From: an uncultured Atopobium sp.
Lineage (GTDB): Bacteria > Actinomycetota > Coriobacteriia > Coriobacteriales > Atopobiaceae
NCBI GenBank assembly: GCA_938045565.1
Contig: CALIAZ010000002.1
Location: 260,090-324,089, forward strand
Reading direction: 5' to 3'
DNA: 64,000 nucleotides
Part shown: piece by piece, positions 25,701 through 34,948 of the stretch
How the letters are laid out: each line of letters begins with the position of its first letter
Position numbering within the stretch: position 1 is the first letter of the stretch
Program-made: the position numbers and the translations under genes
The notes under the pieces: model-generated
Seen by the model: the letters and a program-made list of their open reading frames with translations, nothing else
Told to the model about the DNA's origin: nothing
Database searches by the model: none

Positions 25701-27110
25701 ATGCATACTCTTGATAAACTCACCATACTTGCAGATGCAGCCAAATTTGGTGCAGCGTGTACCTCCTCTGGTGTAGACAGAGATCCGCAAGCAGGAAAAG
25801 TGGGCATGGCTTCAGCAGCAGGTTGCTGCCACTCATTTACTCCTGATGGACGCTGCATTACGCTGTTAAAAGTTTTGCTTTCTAATGCTTGTTGTTATGA
25901 CTGTGCTTACTGTGTCAATAGGTCCTCTGCACAAACCAAGCGAGCCACCTTTACACCACAGGAACTAGCAGAACTTACCGTAGATTTCTATAAAAGAAAT
26001 TACATAGAGGGGCTCTTTCTTTCCTCAGGTGTTATAGGGTCGCCAAACCACACCACAGAGCTCATGATTGAATGTCTTTCCTACCTTAGGAATGAATTGC
26101 TGTTCAACGGCTATGTTCATGCAAAGATAATTCCCGGAACAGATCCAGATCTTATTGACGCTATTGGCCGTTTAGCGGATAGACTCTCCGTCAACCTGGA
26201 GTTACCTAGTTCAACCTCGCTTACTAAAATTTGCCCTCACAAAAATGCAGAAACGGTTATTAAACCCATGTCTTTCATTCACCGCCTACGCGTCTCTGAA
26301 GAAAGGCAATTGCTCGAAGCTAAAAATGCATCAAAAGGCATTGTGAAGGCTGCTGGCAAATCTAAGGGCATTGTTATTCCTTCTCAGAAACAAATCATAA
26401 AAGAAGGTTTAGCTCTACGTTCCAATTGCTTGAAGAATACCTTTATGCGCTCATCAAGGGTGTCTTCCAGTAAGAGATCCTTCTCGCCTGCCGGACAGTC
26501 AACGCAAATTATCATTGGAGCTTCTCCAAAATCAGATAATCAAATATTGCACTTATCACAAGCGCTTTACCAGCAATTTGAGTTAAAACGAGTGTTCTTC
26601 TCTGCCTATATTCCTGTTATAGAAGACAATCGTCTTCCAGAGTTAGACACCCTTGTCCCTCTACGCAGAGAACATCGTCTTTATCAGGCTGATTGGCTTA
26701 TGCTCTACTATGTGTTTTCTCCCGATAAACTGGTGTCTCCAGAAGCTCCTTGGCTTGATTTAGAGGTTGACCCAAAGCTTGCGTGGGTGCTAACGCGCCT
26801 TAATCAATTTCCTGTAGAGATTATGGATGCACCGCTAGAGATACTTTTACGAGTGCCCGGTATTGGTCCTACCGGTGCACGAAGAATTATTGCTGCAAGA
26901 AAACAGTCTCGCCTCACTTTTGATGACCTCAAACGGCTTGGAATACGGCTTAAAAGAGTTCATCACTTTCTCACCTGCTGTGGCGTAAGAGATGCCTCAG
27001 CTCCACTTGACCAAGAACTGATTAAACAGAGGGTAATTGCTGATGCCAAAGCAAGTTCGTACAACAAAACAAGACGTCGTATTGAGTCCTCTCAACTCAG
27101 GCTCTTCTGA
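25701..27110 (+). CDS. Putative DNA modification/repair radical SAM protein (TIGR03916 type)
   Basis: 469 residues. The radical-SAM cluster motif is CCYDCAYC (CX3CX2C) near residue 68, preceded by a conserved GCCHSFTPDGRC block. The C-terminal part has a helix-hairpin-helix DNA-binding motif VPGIGPTGARRIIAAR near residue 390 and ends in a basic tail. This family is regularly paired with the gene that follows and is thought to act in DNA repair, though the reaction is not known to me. Two SOS boxes upstream support the repair role. The stretch of about residues 195-270 is Lys/Ser-rich and may be a lineage insertion. Confidence 0.88.
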   Translation: MHTLDKLTILADAAKFGAACTSSGVDRDPQAGKVGMASAAGCCHSFTPDGRCITLLKVLLSNACCYDCAYCVNRSSAQTKRATFTPQELAELTVDFYKRNYIEGLFLSSGVIGSPNHTTELMIECLSYLRNELLFNGYVHAKIIPGTDPDLIDAIGRLADRLSVNLELPSSTSLTKICPHKNAETVIKPMSFIHRLRVSEERQLLEAKNASKGIVKAAGKSKGIVIPSQKQIIKEGLALRSNCLKNTFMRSSRVSSSKRSFSPAGQSTQIIIGASPKSDNQILHLSQALYQQFELKRVFFSAYIPVIEDNRLPELDTLVPLRREHRLYQADWLMLYYVFSPDKLVSPEAPWLDLEVDPKLAWVLTRLNQFPVEIMDAPLEILLRVPGIGPTGARRIIAARKQSRLTFDDLKRLGIRLKRVHHFLTCCGVRDASAPLDQELIKQRVIADAKASSYNKTRRRIESSQLRLF

Positions 27111-27175
27111 TCAGAGTGTAGAGCTTGTCTCGCTTGTTGAGAGGCTTACAAGACCTCCAAGCCTAGAAGGTTGTT

Positions 27176-28093
27176 ATCTCCTGCAATCCGAGCTTAGAAG
27201 GCGTTGTAGGGGCTGTAGGACTTACCTATCTCTCGCATACTAACCCAGCACACGTACGTCTTGTTAGAGAAAGTTTTTGTCAGCCTAGCCTTGGGGAGCA
27301 TATTCTCTGTGGGCCAGACCCTTCTGATGACTCAGTAGTAGCCTTAGCCAGACAAGTCCTTACTGGATTAGAAAAGAAGGTAGGCTCAAAAGAGATAACG
27401 CGACATATTGTTCTTGCATGTGCTTCAGATGTATACACCATGCCAGAGATTGTACATAGGTATATCCGTCTTGCATTTTCGTACGGTGTAGGAGCACTTG
27501 AAGATATTGCTGACCCAACTGTAGCTGAGTTTAATGCTCTTGCTAGACAGGTAGAATCTGAGCGAGAGCATACACGACAATTTGTGCGGTTTTCTCGCAT
27601 GTCAGACGGCTCTTTTATGTCGGTGTTTCAACCAAATACCAATGTAGTTCCACTGACCTGTAATTACTTTGTCAAACGGATGAGCGCAGAGCGGTTTTTT
27701 ATTGTTGACCCAGCTCACCGTATAGTCAGTTTTTATGCGCCAGAAATAAAGACCTTTGGAACCATTCAGCTCGACGACACCTCTTTGGAAGAGCTGCTTT
27801 CTAGAACAGACCTTGCAACTGATGAGAAATACGTGCAAGCCATGTGGAGACGCTTCTACGAAGGAGTTGGCCTAGAAGGTCGTGGACCAGCAGAAAGAGG
27901 ATATGACCTACGTGCTCATTGGATGCCAAAGCGCATATGGCAAGGGTTGCCCGAGCTCACTGCAAGCACAAATGCAGAAGCAGCACGCAGTCAAGGTGTA
28001 CCCGCTCGCTATCAGGGACGAGAAAACAGAAAGGATGTGCATAACATTGGGCAGAAACAGACGGCCCATAAAAAGCTAACCTCGGGACTATAA
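27176..28093 (+). CDS. TIGR03915-family putative DNA metabolism protein, start codon not canonical
   Basis: Partner of the radical-SAM protein. The body has the family pattern: an N-terminal PSLEGVVGAV block in place of the usual DGSFEGLL, then MPEIVHRYIRLAFSYG, ARQVESEREHTRQFVRF, PNTNVVPLTCNYFVKRM and the C-terminal AMWRRFYEGV. The frame is open from 27167, directly after TAG. No ATG, GTG or TTG occurs in it until the internal ATG at 27440, which would remove the conserved N-terminus. The best candidate is ATC at 27176, five bases after AGAAGG. Alternatives are a start lost by mutation or a frameshift from an upstream frame. About 305 residues from the ATC. Confidence 0.75.
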   Translation: MSCNPSLEGVVGAVGLTYLSHTNPAHVRLVRESFCQPSLGEHILCGPDPSDDSVVALARQVLTGLEKKVGSKEITRHIVLACASDVYTMPEIVHRYIRLAFSYGVGALEDIADPTVAEFNALARQVESEREHTRQFVRFSRMSDGSFMSVFQPNTNVVPLTCNYFVKRMSAERFFIVDPAHRIVSFYAPEIKTFGTIQLDDTSLEELLSRTDLATDEKYVQAMWRRFYEGVGLEGRGPAERGYDLRAHWMPKRIWQGLPELTASTNAEAARSQGVPARYQGRENRKDVHNIGQKQTAHKKLTSGL

Positions 28094-28121
28094 GTCGGCT
28101 GCTCAAGGTATTACTCAATAT

Positions 28122-28149
28122 AAAAAGCGCCCAGCAAAGCTGGACGCTT
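28122..28149 (-). terminator. Rho-independent terminator ending the division cluster at divIVA
   Basis: AAGCGcCCAGC and GCTGGaCGCTT pair around AAA with one internal mismatch; on the minus strand T residues follow. It serves divIVA and may also act on the convergent TIGR03915 gene. Confidence 0.85.
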
Positions 28150-28175
28150 ATCAGTTCAAATGTATGACCTAAGAC

Positions 28176-28811
28176 TTAGTCAAGATCGTTGAAGTCACCA
28201 GCTGCAGGTGCAGGTGCAGAAATCTGAGTCTGCTGAGCTGCAGGCTGAGCAGCATTCTGGGAACCAGTTGGAGCATTGTTGGTAAGAACAGACTCTGGGA
28301 AGACAGAGTCTGCATCATCCAGGAAGTGCTGGAGAAGCTTGCGGTACTCAGCGCGGAAGTCCTCACGGGACTGCTTGAGGCGATCAATCTCATCAAGCTC
28401 AGTCTGCTTCTCTGCAAGAGCCTGACGGATAACCTCACGAGCCTTCTGGTCTGCCTCGTTGCGAATGCGCTCTGCGTTTGCGCGAGCGTCTGCAACAAGC
28501 TTATCTGCGCTCTGCTGAGCAACAATGAGGACCTGAGAAATCTGATGCTCAGATGCAGCAATAGCTGCAGCGCTTGTCTCCTCAACAGAAGGAACGTTTG
28601 CGTTCTCCTCAAGGTTTGCAACCTGAGCCTGTGCTGCAGCAAGCTGCTGCTCAGTGCTGGTCAGACGGCCCTTAAGGTCAGCGATCTTTTGAAGCATTGC
28701 ATCAACCTCAGAAGAGAGCTGCTCAAGAAATGCGTCAACTTCCTCTGGATTGTAGCCGGTCTCAGCAGGAGAGAATGTCTGCTGCTCGATGTCTGCTGGT
28801 GTGATTGCCAT
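28176..28811 (-). CDS. divIVA: DivIVA-domain cell division/polarity protein
   Basis: Peripheral membrane scaffold at septum and poles. Residues about 1-60 are the lipid-binding domain (ITPADIEQQTF, GYNPEEVDAFLEQL); the middle is a long coiled coil rich in Ala, Gln and Glu (about 35-165); the end is a Pro/Ala/Gln-rich tail finishing GDFNDLD. 211 residues. Last gene of the dcw cluster, 80 bases after yggT. Confidence 0.93.
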   Translation of the reverse strand: MAITPADIEQQTFSPAETGYNPEEVDAFLEQLSSEVDAMLQKIADLKGRLTSTEQQLAAAQAQVANLEENANVPSVEETSAAAIAASEHQISQVLIVAQQSADKLVADARANAERIRNEADQKAREVIRQALAEKQTELDEIDRLKQSREDFRAEYRKLLQHFLDDADSVFPESVLTNNAPTGSQNAAQPAAQQTQISAPAPAAGDFNDLD

Positions 28812-28890
28812 CTTTGTTCCCTTTCAGTCTGCGAGTAGACGTACCACACATCATAACTACTCAGTTTGTAATCAAAGACAAACTAGTTTT

Positions 28891-29169
28891 CTATATTAGT
28901 ATAAAGCCCAGCGTCGAAATGGCAAAACGTCCCACAAGATTAAGCACAAAAAGCGCAACAATCGGTGAGAGGTCAACGCCAGAAATTGGAGGAATTACGT
29001 TCCTAAACACACTGAGGTATGGCTCAACAATTTTGCCAATTGCCTCAAGAATGTTCTTAACCGAATCATTAGAAACGGTAATCCAAGAGGACAGGCACCA
29101 TACCACAATGCAGAAGCTGTACATCCTCAGCAAAGTATAGAGCGCATTCAAAACATAATACGAAAACAC
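28891..29169 (-). CDS. YggT-family membrane protein
   Basis: 92 residues with two hydrophobic segments and the family pattern GKIVEPYLSVFRNVIPPISGVDLSPIVALF. Starts at GTG 29169 behind GGAGG. Between sepF and divIVA, as in many Gram-positive genomes, where it is linked to division or osmotic tolerance; its exact role is unknown. Confidence 0.88.
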   Translation of the reverse strand: MFSYYVLNALYTLLRMYSFCIVVWCLSSWITVSNDSVKNILEAIGKIVEPYLSVFRNVIPPISGVDLSPIVALFVLNLVGRFAISTLGFILI

Positions 29170-29181
29170 AAAAACCTCCAG

Positions 29182-29862
29182 TTACCTGGTAATCTCGCCC
29201 TCATCAGCAAGCTTATCAAGATCAGCCTGCGTCAAAGAAACGCCATGAGGAAGTACAACAAAGACGCGGTCAGCAACTTCTTCAACAGCGCCGTCAAGTC
29301 CATAAGAAAGACCAAAACTGAAGTCCAAAATTCTCTTGGCAACCTCAATGTTGGTGTTCTTAAAGATAAGGACAACTGGCTGACCAGTACGAACGCGGCG
29401 AACCACCGACTGAACATCGTCATAAGAAACAGGACGAAGAACGTATGGTGGCAGCTGTCCAGAATAGCTTGTACGGCTCACAGGACGAAGACCAATATCA
29501 CCAGGAGTTGGCAAATTTGGACTCACGGTGTGCTCATAAGAAGGAGTGTATCCAGAAGGCTCCTGACGAGATGCATACGCAGAAGCGCGAGAGCGCATAT
29601 CCTGCTGAGGATTATAAGAAGCAGCTGGATTAGTGCTAATTGGCTTACCAGAGCGCGTGTAAACAGAAACGCTCTCTGCTTCTGGCCTGGATGGATTGCC
29701 CAGTAGTCTGTTGGAAGAACCTTGCTGTGCACGATCATCGTACGAACGAGGAGAAGCTCCGTCTACCTCGTCATAGCCCTCATCGCCATAATATTCATCG
29801 TCGTAGTACTCATCGTCCTGACCACCACGAAGCTTTGCTCTTAGCGTATCAAGAATGCTCAT
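29182..29862 (-). CDS. sepF: Cell division protein SepF
   Basis: Membrane anchor and bundler of FtsZ. An N-terminal amphipathic segment MSILDTLRAKL is followed by an acidic Tyr/Asp-rich linker (about 15-50), a variable region, and the SepF domain (about 135-225) with YVLRPVSYDDVQSVVRRVRTGQPVV and RILDFSFGLSYGLDG. About 226 residues. Two ATG codons are adjacent (29865, 29862); AAAGG is better spaced for the second. SepF replaces FtsA as the FtsZ tether in actinobacteria, which fits the absence of ftsA. Confidence 0.93.
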   Translation of the reverse strand: MSILDTLRAKLRGGQDDEYYDDEYYGDEGYDEVDGASPRSYDDRAQQGSSNRLLGNPSRPEAESVSVYTRSGKPISTNPAASYNPQQDMRSRASAYASRQEPSGYTPSYEHTVSPNLPTPGDIGLRPVSRTSYSGQLPPYVLRPVSYDDVQSVVRRVRTGQPVVLIFKNTNIEVAKRILDFSFGLSYGLDGAVEEVADRVFVVLPHGVSLTQADLDKLADEGEITR

Positions 29863-29923
29863 CATTGTGCCTTTCTGTAACGCACGTAACTTCTTACTAC
29901 TGTATCAAAAACTTGCAACTATT

Positions 29924-30658
29924 TTAGTGCCCACTCAACGTATAGGCTGGGTCAAACAACACTCGACCCAGGCGAATAGTCGTAGAACCCTCTTCAATGG
30001 CATACGTAAAGTCATCACTCATGCCGCAAGAAAGAACATCTAACTTCAAACCAACTTGTTGGCTCAAGCGATCACGTAATTCTCGAAGTCCTGAAAATGT
30101 TCTCTTGGCGCGCTCTGGATCATCTTTTGGTGCCATAGTCATCAGACCCACAACAGAAATGTGAGGAAGCTCAACAATTTTTTGAATAGACTCAGACACC
30201 TCTTCTAGCGAGAAACCCGATTTTGAGGCTTCAGCGGAGACGTTTACCTCAAGTAGAACAGACTCCTCAGTACCCTTTACCTCAGCACGCTTTGAAACCG
30301 CCTCTGCAAGATGCTCGGAAGAAATTGAATGAATGTAGCGAACCTTGCCAACTACCTGGTTAATCTTGTTCTTCTGAAGATTGCCAATCATGTCAAAAGT
30401 TATCTTAGACGCAAAAGAAGTTTCAGATAAACACGTCAGTTTATGTGTCATTTCTTGTGGGCGATTCTCGCCAAAAACCCTATAACCCGCCTTATGAGCT
30501 GCAAGGACAGCCTCAACAGGAACAGTTTTGGAGACAGCCACAATTTCAATCTCAGAGGCGCTTCTGCCGGACTTTTTTGCAGCATCCGCTACAAGCGACT
30601 CAATCTGAGCTCTACGAGTCTTTATAAACTCAAGATATTCATCTGAATCGTACGTCAT
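29924..30658 (-). CDS. yggS: YggS-family pyridoxal phosphate homeostasis protein
   Basis: Alanine-racemase-N-fold PLP-binding protein without known catalysis, which buffers PLP and affects amino acid balance. Seen: VAVSKTVP with the PLP lysine near residue 43, FGENRPQE, HMIGNLQKNKIN in the form FDMIGNLQKNK, and C-terminal SCGMSDDFTYAIEEGSTTIRLG. I start at the ATG at 30658, with GAG nine bases upstream; an earlier TTG/ATG pair lacks a ribosome site. One GGCGAGAA copy encodes GEN of the FGEN motif. Confidence 0.92.
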   Translation of the reverse strand: MTYDSDEYLEFIKTRRAQIESLVADAAKKSGRSASEIEIVAVSKTVPVEAVLAAHKAGYRVFGENRPQEMTHKLTCLSETSFASKITFDMIGNLQKNKINQVVGKVRYIHSISSEHLAEAVSKRAEVKGTEESVLLEVNVSAEASKSGFSLEEVSESIQKIVELPHISVVGLMTMAPKDDPERAKRTFSGLRELRDRLSQQVGLKLDVLSCGMSDDFTYAIEEGSTTIRLGRVLFDPAYTLSGH

Positions 30659-30761
30659 AGCCATCATCTCTTGCGGTGAATACATCAATATCTTTGTAAT
30701 GTTTAACGACTTTTGTCATAGGCCTAAACGACTTCTCCGATAGCGCTAAACGTCTTCTACC

Positions 30762-31571
30762 CTACTTTACGGCCATGTAAGCAACAGCTGCATGTCTTCC
30801 GCACTTACCATGCTCTGCACGGTACGAGAAGAACCGCTCTGTTGTAGAGGCTGTCGAGTCAGATACCTCTTCAATAGCAGACGCACTTACACCAGCATCT
30901 ACCAGTGCAGCTCTGACAGCATATCCAAGATCTAAGTACCTCTCGCCAGATGCACAATCTACAACGCCGGAGCCAAATTCTTGCGAGAACATCTGAATAA
31001 GCTCTGGAGAAACCTCGTAGTCAGAACTACCAATATGCGGACCAATATAGGCCTTGACTTCGGAAGGCTTGGCGCCAGTTGCCTGACAAAGCGCCTCTGT
31101 TGCGCGCTCAGAAATGCGAGCAATTGTGCCTTTCCAGCCAGAATGTGCCACCGCAAATCCACCTGGAGCTATAAGAATTACGGGCACACAATCGGCAAAT
31201 GCCAACAATACGGGCGTGTTTTTAACCGTACATACTATGCCGTCTGCACCAGCTTCTGCCTCAGCTTGAGCCTGTTCAAAAGCCTCTGGTGTATGGGAAG
31301 TCAGACAAACTACCTTGCTTCCATGCACCTGATGAGGAATAAGGAGTCGCGAGAAGTGCTCGCCTGCTCCAAGAGCCTCTAGAACCAACCGTTTGTTCTG
31401 TTGGACATGCTGCAGATTGTCTCCACATCTACTGCCCAGATTGAGGGAAGCAAACTCCCCTTCTGAAAAACCACCGGTACGCTCGGTAAATGCGAGCGTG
31501 ACCCCACATGGAACCTCAGGATCCATGAGCAGGGTCACGCCGTGTAAGCACTGTCTTTTCAGCGCACACAT
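30762..31571 (-). CDS. pgeF: Multicopper-oxidase-like peptidoglycan editing factor (laccase domain, YfiH family)
   Basis: 269 residues. Family motifs are IPHQVHG near residue 79, FADCVPV, AVAHSGWKGT, GPHIGSSDYEV and the C-terminal RFFSYRAEHGKCGRHAAVAY, supplying Cys and His metal ligands. E. coli YfiH (PgeF) removes wrongly incorporated serine from cell wall peptides; the location straight after ftsZ (two bases from its stop) agrees with a wall role. Also reported as a purine-nucleoside-acting enzyme, which sequence cannot distinguish. Confidence 0.9.
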   Translation of the reverse strand: MCALKRQCLHGVTLLMDPEVPCGVTLAFTERTGGFSEGEFASLNLGSRCGDNLQHVQQNKRLVLEALGAGEHFSRLLIPHQVHGSKVVCLTSHTPEAFEQAQAEAEAGADGIVCTVKNTPVLLAFADCVPVILIAPGGFAVAHSGWKGTIARISERATEALCQATGAKPSEVKAYIGPHIGSSDYEVSPELIQMFSQEFGSGVVDCASGERYLDLGYAVRAALVDAGVSASAIEEVSDSTASTTERFFSYRAEHGKCGRHAAVAYMAVK

Positions 31572-31573
31572 AC

Positions 31574-32710
31574 TTAGATGCGGCTACGCTTAAGGAAGTC
31601 TGGAATATCAAACTCTTTCTCATTTGAAGTGCCAGTGTTGCGAACAGGCTGTGGCTGAACAGCTACAGGACGAGTTGGCTGTGGCTGAGCAGGACGGCTT
31701 GGACGGCTTGCGCTCTGGGTGTTCAGAGTTGGAAGCTGCTGCTGAACGTTAGAGTCATTGAAACCAGTTGCAATAACGGTTACGCGGACCTGATCGCCCA
31801 AGGACTCATCAACAACGGTACCAAAGATGATGTTTGCATCAGGATCAACGTTCTTAGCAACCAGGTCAGCTGCCTCGTTAATCTCCTGAATACCAAGGTC
31901 TTTGTTGCCAGCAATAGAGAGAAGAACGCGGGTTGCACCCTCGATGGAGCTCTCAAGCAAGCGGCTAGAAATTGCCTCAGTTGCAGCATCAGCAGCGCGG
32001 TTATCACCAGCAGCAATACCAATGCCCATCATTGCGCTACCTGCGCCCTTCATGATGGTGCAGACGTCTGCAAAGTCGAGGTTGATCAGGCCAGGAACAG
32101 TGATGAGATCGGTAATACCCTGGGTGCCCTGGCATAGAACATCGTCAGCCATGCGGAATGCCTCAAGCATGGTGGTCTTCTTCTCAGAAAGGTCAAGCAG
32201 GCGATCATTTGGAATAACAATGAGAGTATCGACATTCTCGGAAAGAGTCTTGATTCCGTCAGCTGCAGAACCATAACGACGACGGCCCTCGAAGGAGAAT
32301 GGCTTAGTAACAACGCCAACGGTCAGTGCGCCAACGTCATTCTTTGCAATATCAGCAACAACTGGAGCAGCGCCGGTACCAGTACCGCCACCCTCACCAG
32401 CAGTGATGAAGACCATATCAGCGCCAGCAAGTGCAGCCTTGATCTCGTCGCGGCTATCCTCTGCTGCCTCTTTGCCAACCTCAGGATTAGCACCAGCACC
32501 AAGACCCTTGGTGATGTCAGTACCGATGTGAACCTTAATGTCAGCATCAGAGATTGCAAGAGCCTGTGCATCAGTGTTTACAGCAACGAACTCAACGCCA
32601 CGGATGCCTTCTTCAATCATGCGGTTGACAGCGTTAGTTCCGCCGCCACCAACGCCAACAACCTTGATAACAGCAAGATAGTTGTTAAGGGTATCGGTGT
32701 CCTTAATCAT
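31574..32710 (-). CDS. ftsZ: Cell division GTPase FtsZ
   Basis: Tubulin homologue that forms the division ring. 378 residues: VVGVGGGGTNAVNRM, the GTP signature GEGGGTGTGAAPV near residue 106, NFADVCTIMKGAGSAMMG, a Pro/Gln-rich linker (about 325-360), and the C-terminal partner peptide EFDIPDFLKRSRI that binds SepF. AAGGAGGAA precedes the ATG. A 247-base gap upstream separates it from ftsQ and contains TTGACT, so it may have its own promoter. Confidence 0.97.
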   Translation of the reverse strand: MIKDTDTLNNYLAVIKVVGVGGGGTNAVNRMIEEGIRGVEFVAVNTDAQALAISDADIKVHIGTDITKGLGAGANPEVGKEAAEDSRDEIKAALAGADMVFITAGEGGGTGTGAAPVVADIAKNDVGALTVGVVTKPFSFEGRRRYGSAADGIKTLSENVDTLIVIPNDRLLDLSEKKTTMLEAFRMADDVLCQGTQGITDLITVPGLINLDFADVCTIMKGAGSAMMGIGIAAGDNRAADAATEAISSRLLESSIEGATRVLLSIAGNKDLGIQEINEAADLVAKNVDPDANIIFGTVVDESLGDQVRVTVIATGFNDSNVQQQLPTLNTQSASRPSRPAQPQPTRPVAVQPQPVRNTGTSNEKEFDIPDFLKRSRI

Positions 32711-32957
32711 GTCTTCCTCCTTGAGGCACGCTTGTGCCCGTTTGTCCCGGAGCGCGACTGCGCTTAGGCTACGTTTATGCGCTCGCAGAACCGCTGTATA
32801 AAACCCTAAACCTCAAGTTAAGGCTTACGCTTCATGCAAAGCGGGGTATATTTGCACAACTGACCCATGCAAGTCAAATAATATGTAGAAATTGTGAAGA
32901 AAGCTGGTAAACGGTAGGAAACTATTCCCTAACGGCACACGTTGTTTGCACGTTTAC

Positions 32958-34016
32958 CTACGAAACACCAGAGCCAGATTGAACGTTTCCAGTAGAAACT
33001 CGCCTATAGGTTGGGCTTGCAGGTGTTCTTACGTTCAAGTAGGTAAGCTCTCCCGGGAACTGCTTAAGCATTGCCAGAATCACTTTTTCTTTATCTGCAA
33101 TCTGTGTTGGAGAACCCAGGGCAACCTGCACGCCATTGGTAAGCGTGACAGAAATCGCATCAACGCTACTAGCTGAGTAACTCACAATCTGTGACGTAAG
33201 CTCTGACGAGAACGTAGACTGATACTGCATAACCGCTTGAATTTCTGCGTCTGTTGCTGTGGTACCCGCTACAGGAGAAACTGTTGCAGGAACATCGGTA
33301 ATCAGTAGCTCACCTTCTGAGGTTGCCTTCTCAAGCGCAACGGTAGCGGTAGTTTTTCCTTCTGGCACGTTAAGCTGATCTGCCTCAAGCCAAACGTTAT
33401 TCTCGCCCAAATACCATGCAACAGGGCCAGAAGAAAGTGCCACTATAGCCGTGACCTTACGCTCTGTGATGGTAATACGCAGTGTATTGGGGAACTGCCT
33501 CTCATACGTTACAGAGGCTACCCAAGGGTCCTTCTGGAGTTCCTCGGTAATAAGAGACTCGTCCATATTAAGCAGCGTTGTTCCTTCTTCTACTGCAATG
33601 AGCTTTTGAATTTGCTCGTTAGAGACGTGCTCTGTTGGCTCAACCTGAATGTTGGTAATAGCAAAGACTGAGGAAGAACGTAGGACGAGAAAAGCAATGC
33701 TAGCGAGAAGGGCAAGGCTAAGCAAAACAATAAAGGCCGTGCGTACTGCCTTAAACGATACTTTTCTGCTGTGTTTAATACGCTCAGCACGGGCTTGAGC
33801 TGCAGTTTTTGTAGCATTATTTGGCTTTTTAGTAGAAACCTTTTTAGCAGAAGGCTTGGCATCAGAAGCTGTAGCCTCAACCTTTGGCTTAGGCTTAAAG
33901 GCCTTGCTCATAAAAGAAGGCTTGGTTGCCCCAGTCGTCTGAGTAGTACCAGACGATAAGGGCTCTCTCTTTGTGCCTTTACGGCGCGTTGTTTGCTTTG
34001 AAGTATCTTCTGCCAT
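32958..34016 (-). CDS. ftsQ: Cell division protein FtsQ/DivIB
   Basis: Bitopic divisome protein of about 352 residues. A long basic, Thr/Lys-rich cytoplasmic tail (about 1-95) precedes one membrane segment (FIVLLSLALLASIAFLVL), then the POTRA domain starting AITNIQVEPTEHVSNEQI and the FtsQ domain with DPWVASVTYERQFPNTLRITITER. The ATG at 34016 lies seven bases after the murB stop behind GGGAAG; the frame extends further up inside murB and is rejected there. Confidence 0.92.
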   Translation of the reverse strand: MAEDTSKQTTRRKGTKREPLSSGTTQTTGATKPSFMSKAFKPKPKVEATASDAKPSAKKVSTKKPNNATKTAAQARAERIKHSRKVSFKAVRTAFIVLLSLALLASIAFLVLRSSSVFAITNIQVEPTEHVSNEQIQKLIAVEEGTTLLNMDESLITEELQKDPWVASVTYERQFPNTLRITITERKVTAIVALSSGPVAWYLGENNVWLEADQLNVPEGKTTATVALEKATSEGELLITDVPATVSPVAGTTATDAEIQAVMQYQSTFSSELTSQIVSYSASSVDAISVTLTNGVQVALGSPTQIADKEKVILAMLKQFPGELTYLNVRTPASPTYRRVSTGNVQSGSGVS

Positions 34017-34023
34017 ATCTTCC

Positions 34024-34938
34024 CTATGCCCCAAAACCCAGAAGTTTAACCTCTGGCTGAAGATCAATATCAAACTTTTCTTGTACTGCGTCGTGTGCTC
34101 TGCGCATGAGCGCAATGACATCTGAGGCGGTGGCGTTACCGGTATTCACGATAAAGTTTGCATGAATATCAGAAATCTGTGCACCGCCTTCAGTAACTCC
34201 TTTAAGACCACACTCTTCAATAAGCGCGCCGGCAGATCTGCTGCCTGGGTTCTTAAAAACAGAACCGCAACAAAGCTGACCAGTTGGCTGAGTGTTTCTT
34301 CTGCGCTGCAGAAGCGTGTCCATGCCAAGAGCAACTTTAGGACGATTAGACGCTGTCAACGCAAACGTTGCCTCAAGAATAATCTCATCTGGAACAAACG
34401 TGGTATAGCGATAACCCCATTCAATCTCAGAGGCGTCGTAGCGCACTAGACCCTTACCAGGCTTAAGTACCACGCAATCACGGACGGCTTTACCAATCCA
34501 ATCATGCCTGGTACCTGCATTCATTGAAAGAGCGCCACCGATAGTTCCAGGGATACCAGCACACATCTCAAGGCCGGAAAGACCTGCTTTCATAGCCTCG
34601 TTGCAAACACGTGCCGTAAGCGCACCCGCACCTGCGGTAATGAAGTTATTCTCGCCAACTGAAATGGTAGAAAGTTCATCGTCGAGCACAATAACGCAAC
34701 CGTTGTAGCCTTCATCGGAGACAAGGATGTTTGAACCCTTGCCCAGAAGCACCCAATCAACTCGATTAGCTGCAAGTACCTCAAGCACGCGCACCAGTGC
34801 CACGTGGCTGTGAACAGCAGCAAAGAGCGACGCCTTACCGCCAATCCTGAAGGAGGTATGGTGGCTCAGCGGCTCATCTTGCTTAATTGTTGCATCAAGG
34901 GCCCCAGAAAGGCTTACATAGGCGTTAAACAAGCTCAC
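34024..34938 (-). CDS. murB: UDP-N-acetylenolpyruvoylglucosamine reductase
   Basis: FAD enzyme making UDP-MurNAc. HHTSFRIGGKA, LLGKGSNILVSDEGY, GAGALTARVC, GIPGTIGGALSMNAG and the C-terminal CGSVFKNPG, with HANFIVNTG, are present. About 305 residues. I take GTG 34938 as start, ten bases after the murC stop with AGGA upstream; a longer frame begins at TTG inside murC. Confidence 0.94.
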   Translation of the reverse strand: MSLFNAYVSLSGALDATIKQDEPLSHHTSFRIGGKASLFAAVHSHVALVRVLEVLAANRVDWVLLGKGSNILVSDEGYNGCVIVLDDELSTISVGENNFITAGAGALTARVCNEAMKAGLSGLEMCAGIPGTIGGALSMNAGTRHDWIGKAVRDCVVLKPGKGLVRYDASEIEWGYRYTTFVPDEIILEATFALTASNRPKVALGMDTLLQRRRNTQPTGQLCCGSVFKNPGSRSAGALIEECGLKGVTEGGAQISDIHANFIVNTGNATASDVIALMRRAHDAVQEKFDIDLQPEVKLLGFGA

Positions 34939-34948
34939 AGCAGAGGTC

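Noticed and set aside
27037..27243. Short plus-strand open frame overlapping the end of the radical-SAM gene
   Set aside because: It runs out of frame through the conserved start of the next gene and matches no family; kept only as a possible frameshift partner.
32711..32957. Clear promoter for ftsZ
   Set aside because: TTGACT is present near 32878 but no good -10 lies at 16-18 bases (AAATAT at 18, TATACC at 21), so I did not list it as a feature.
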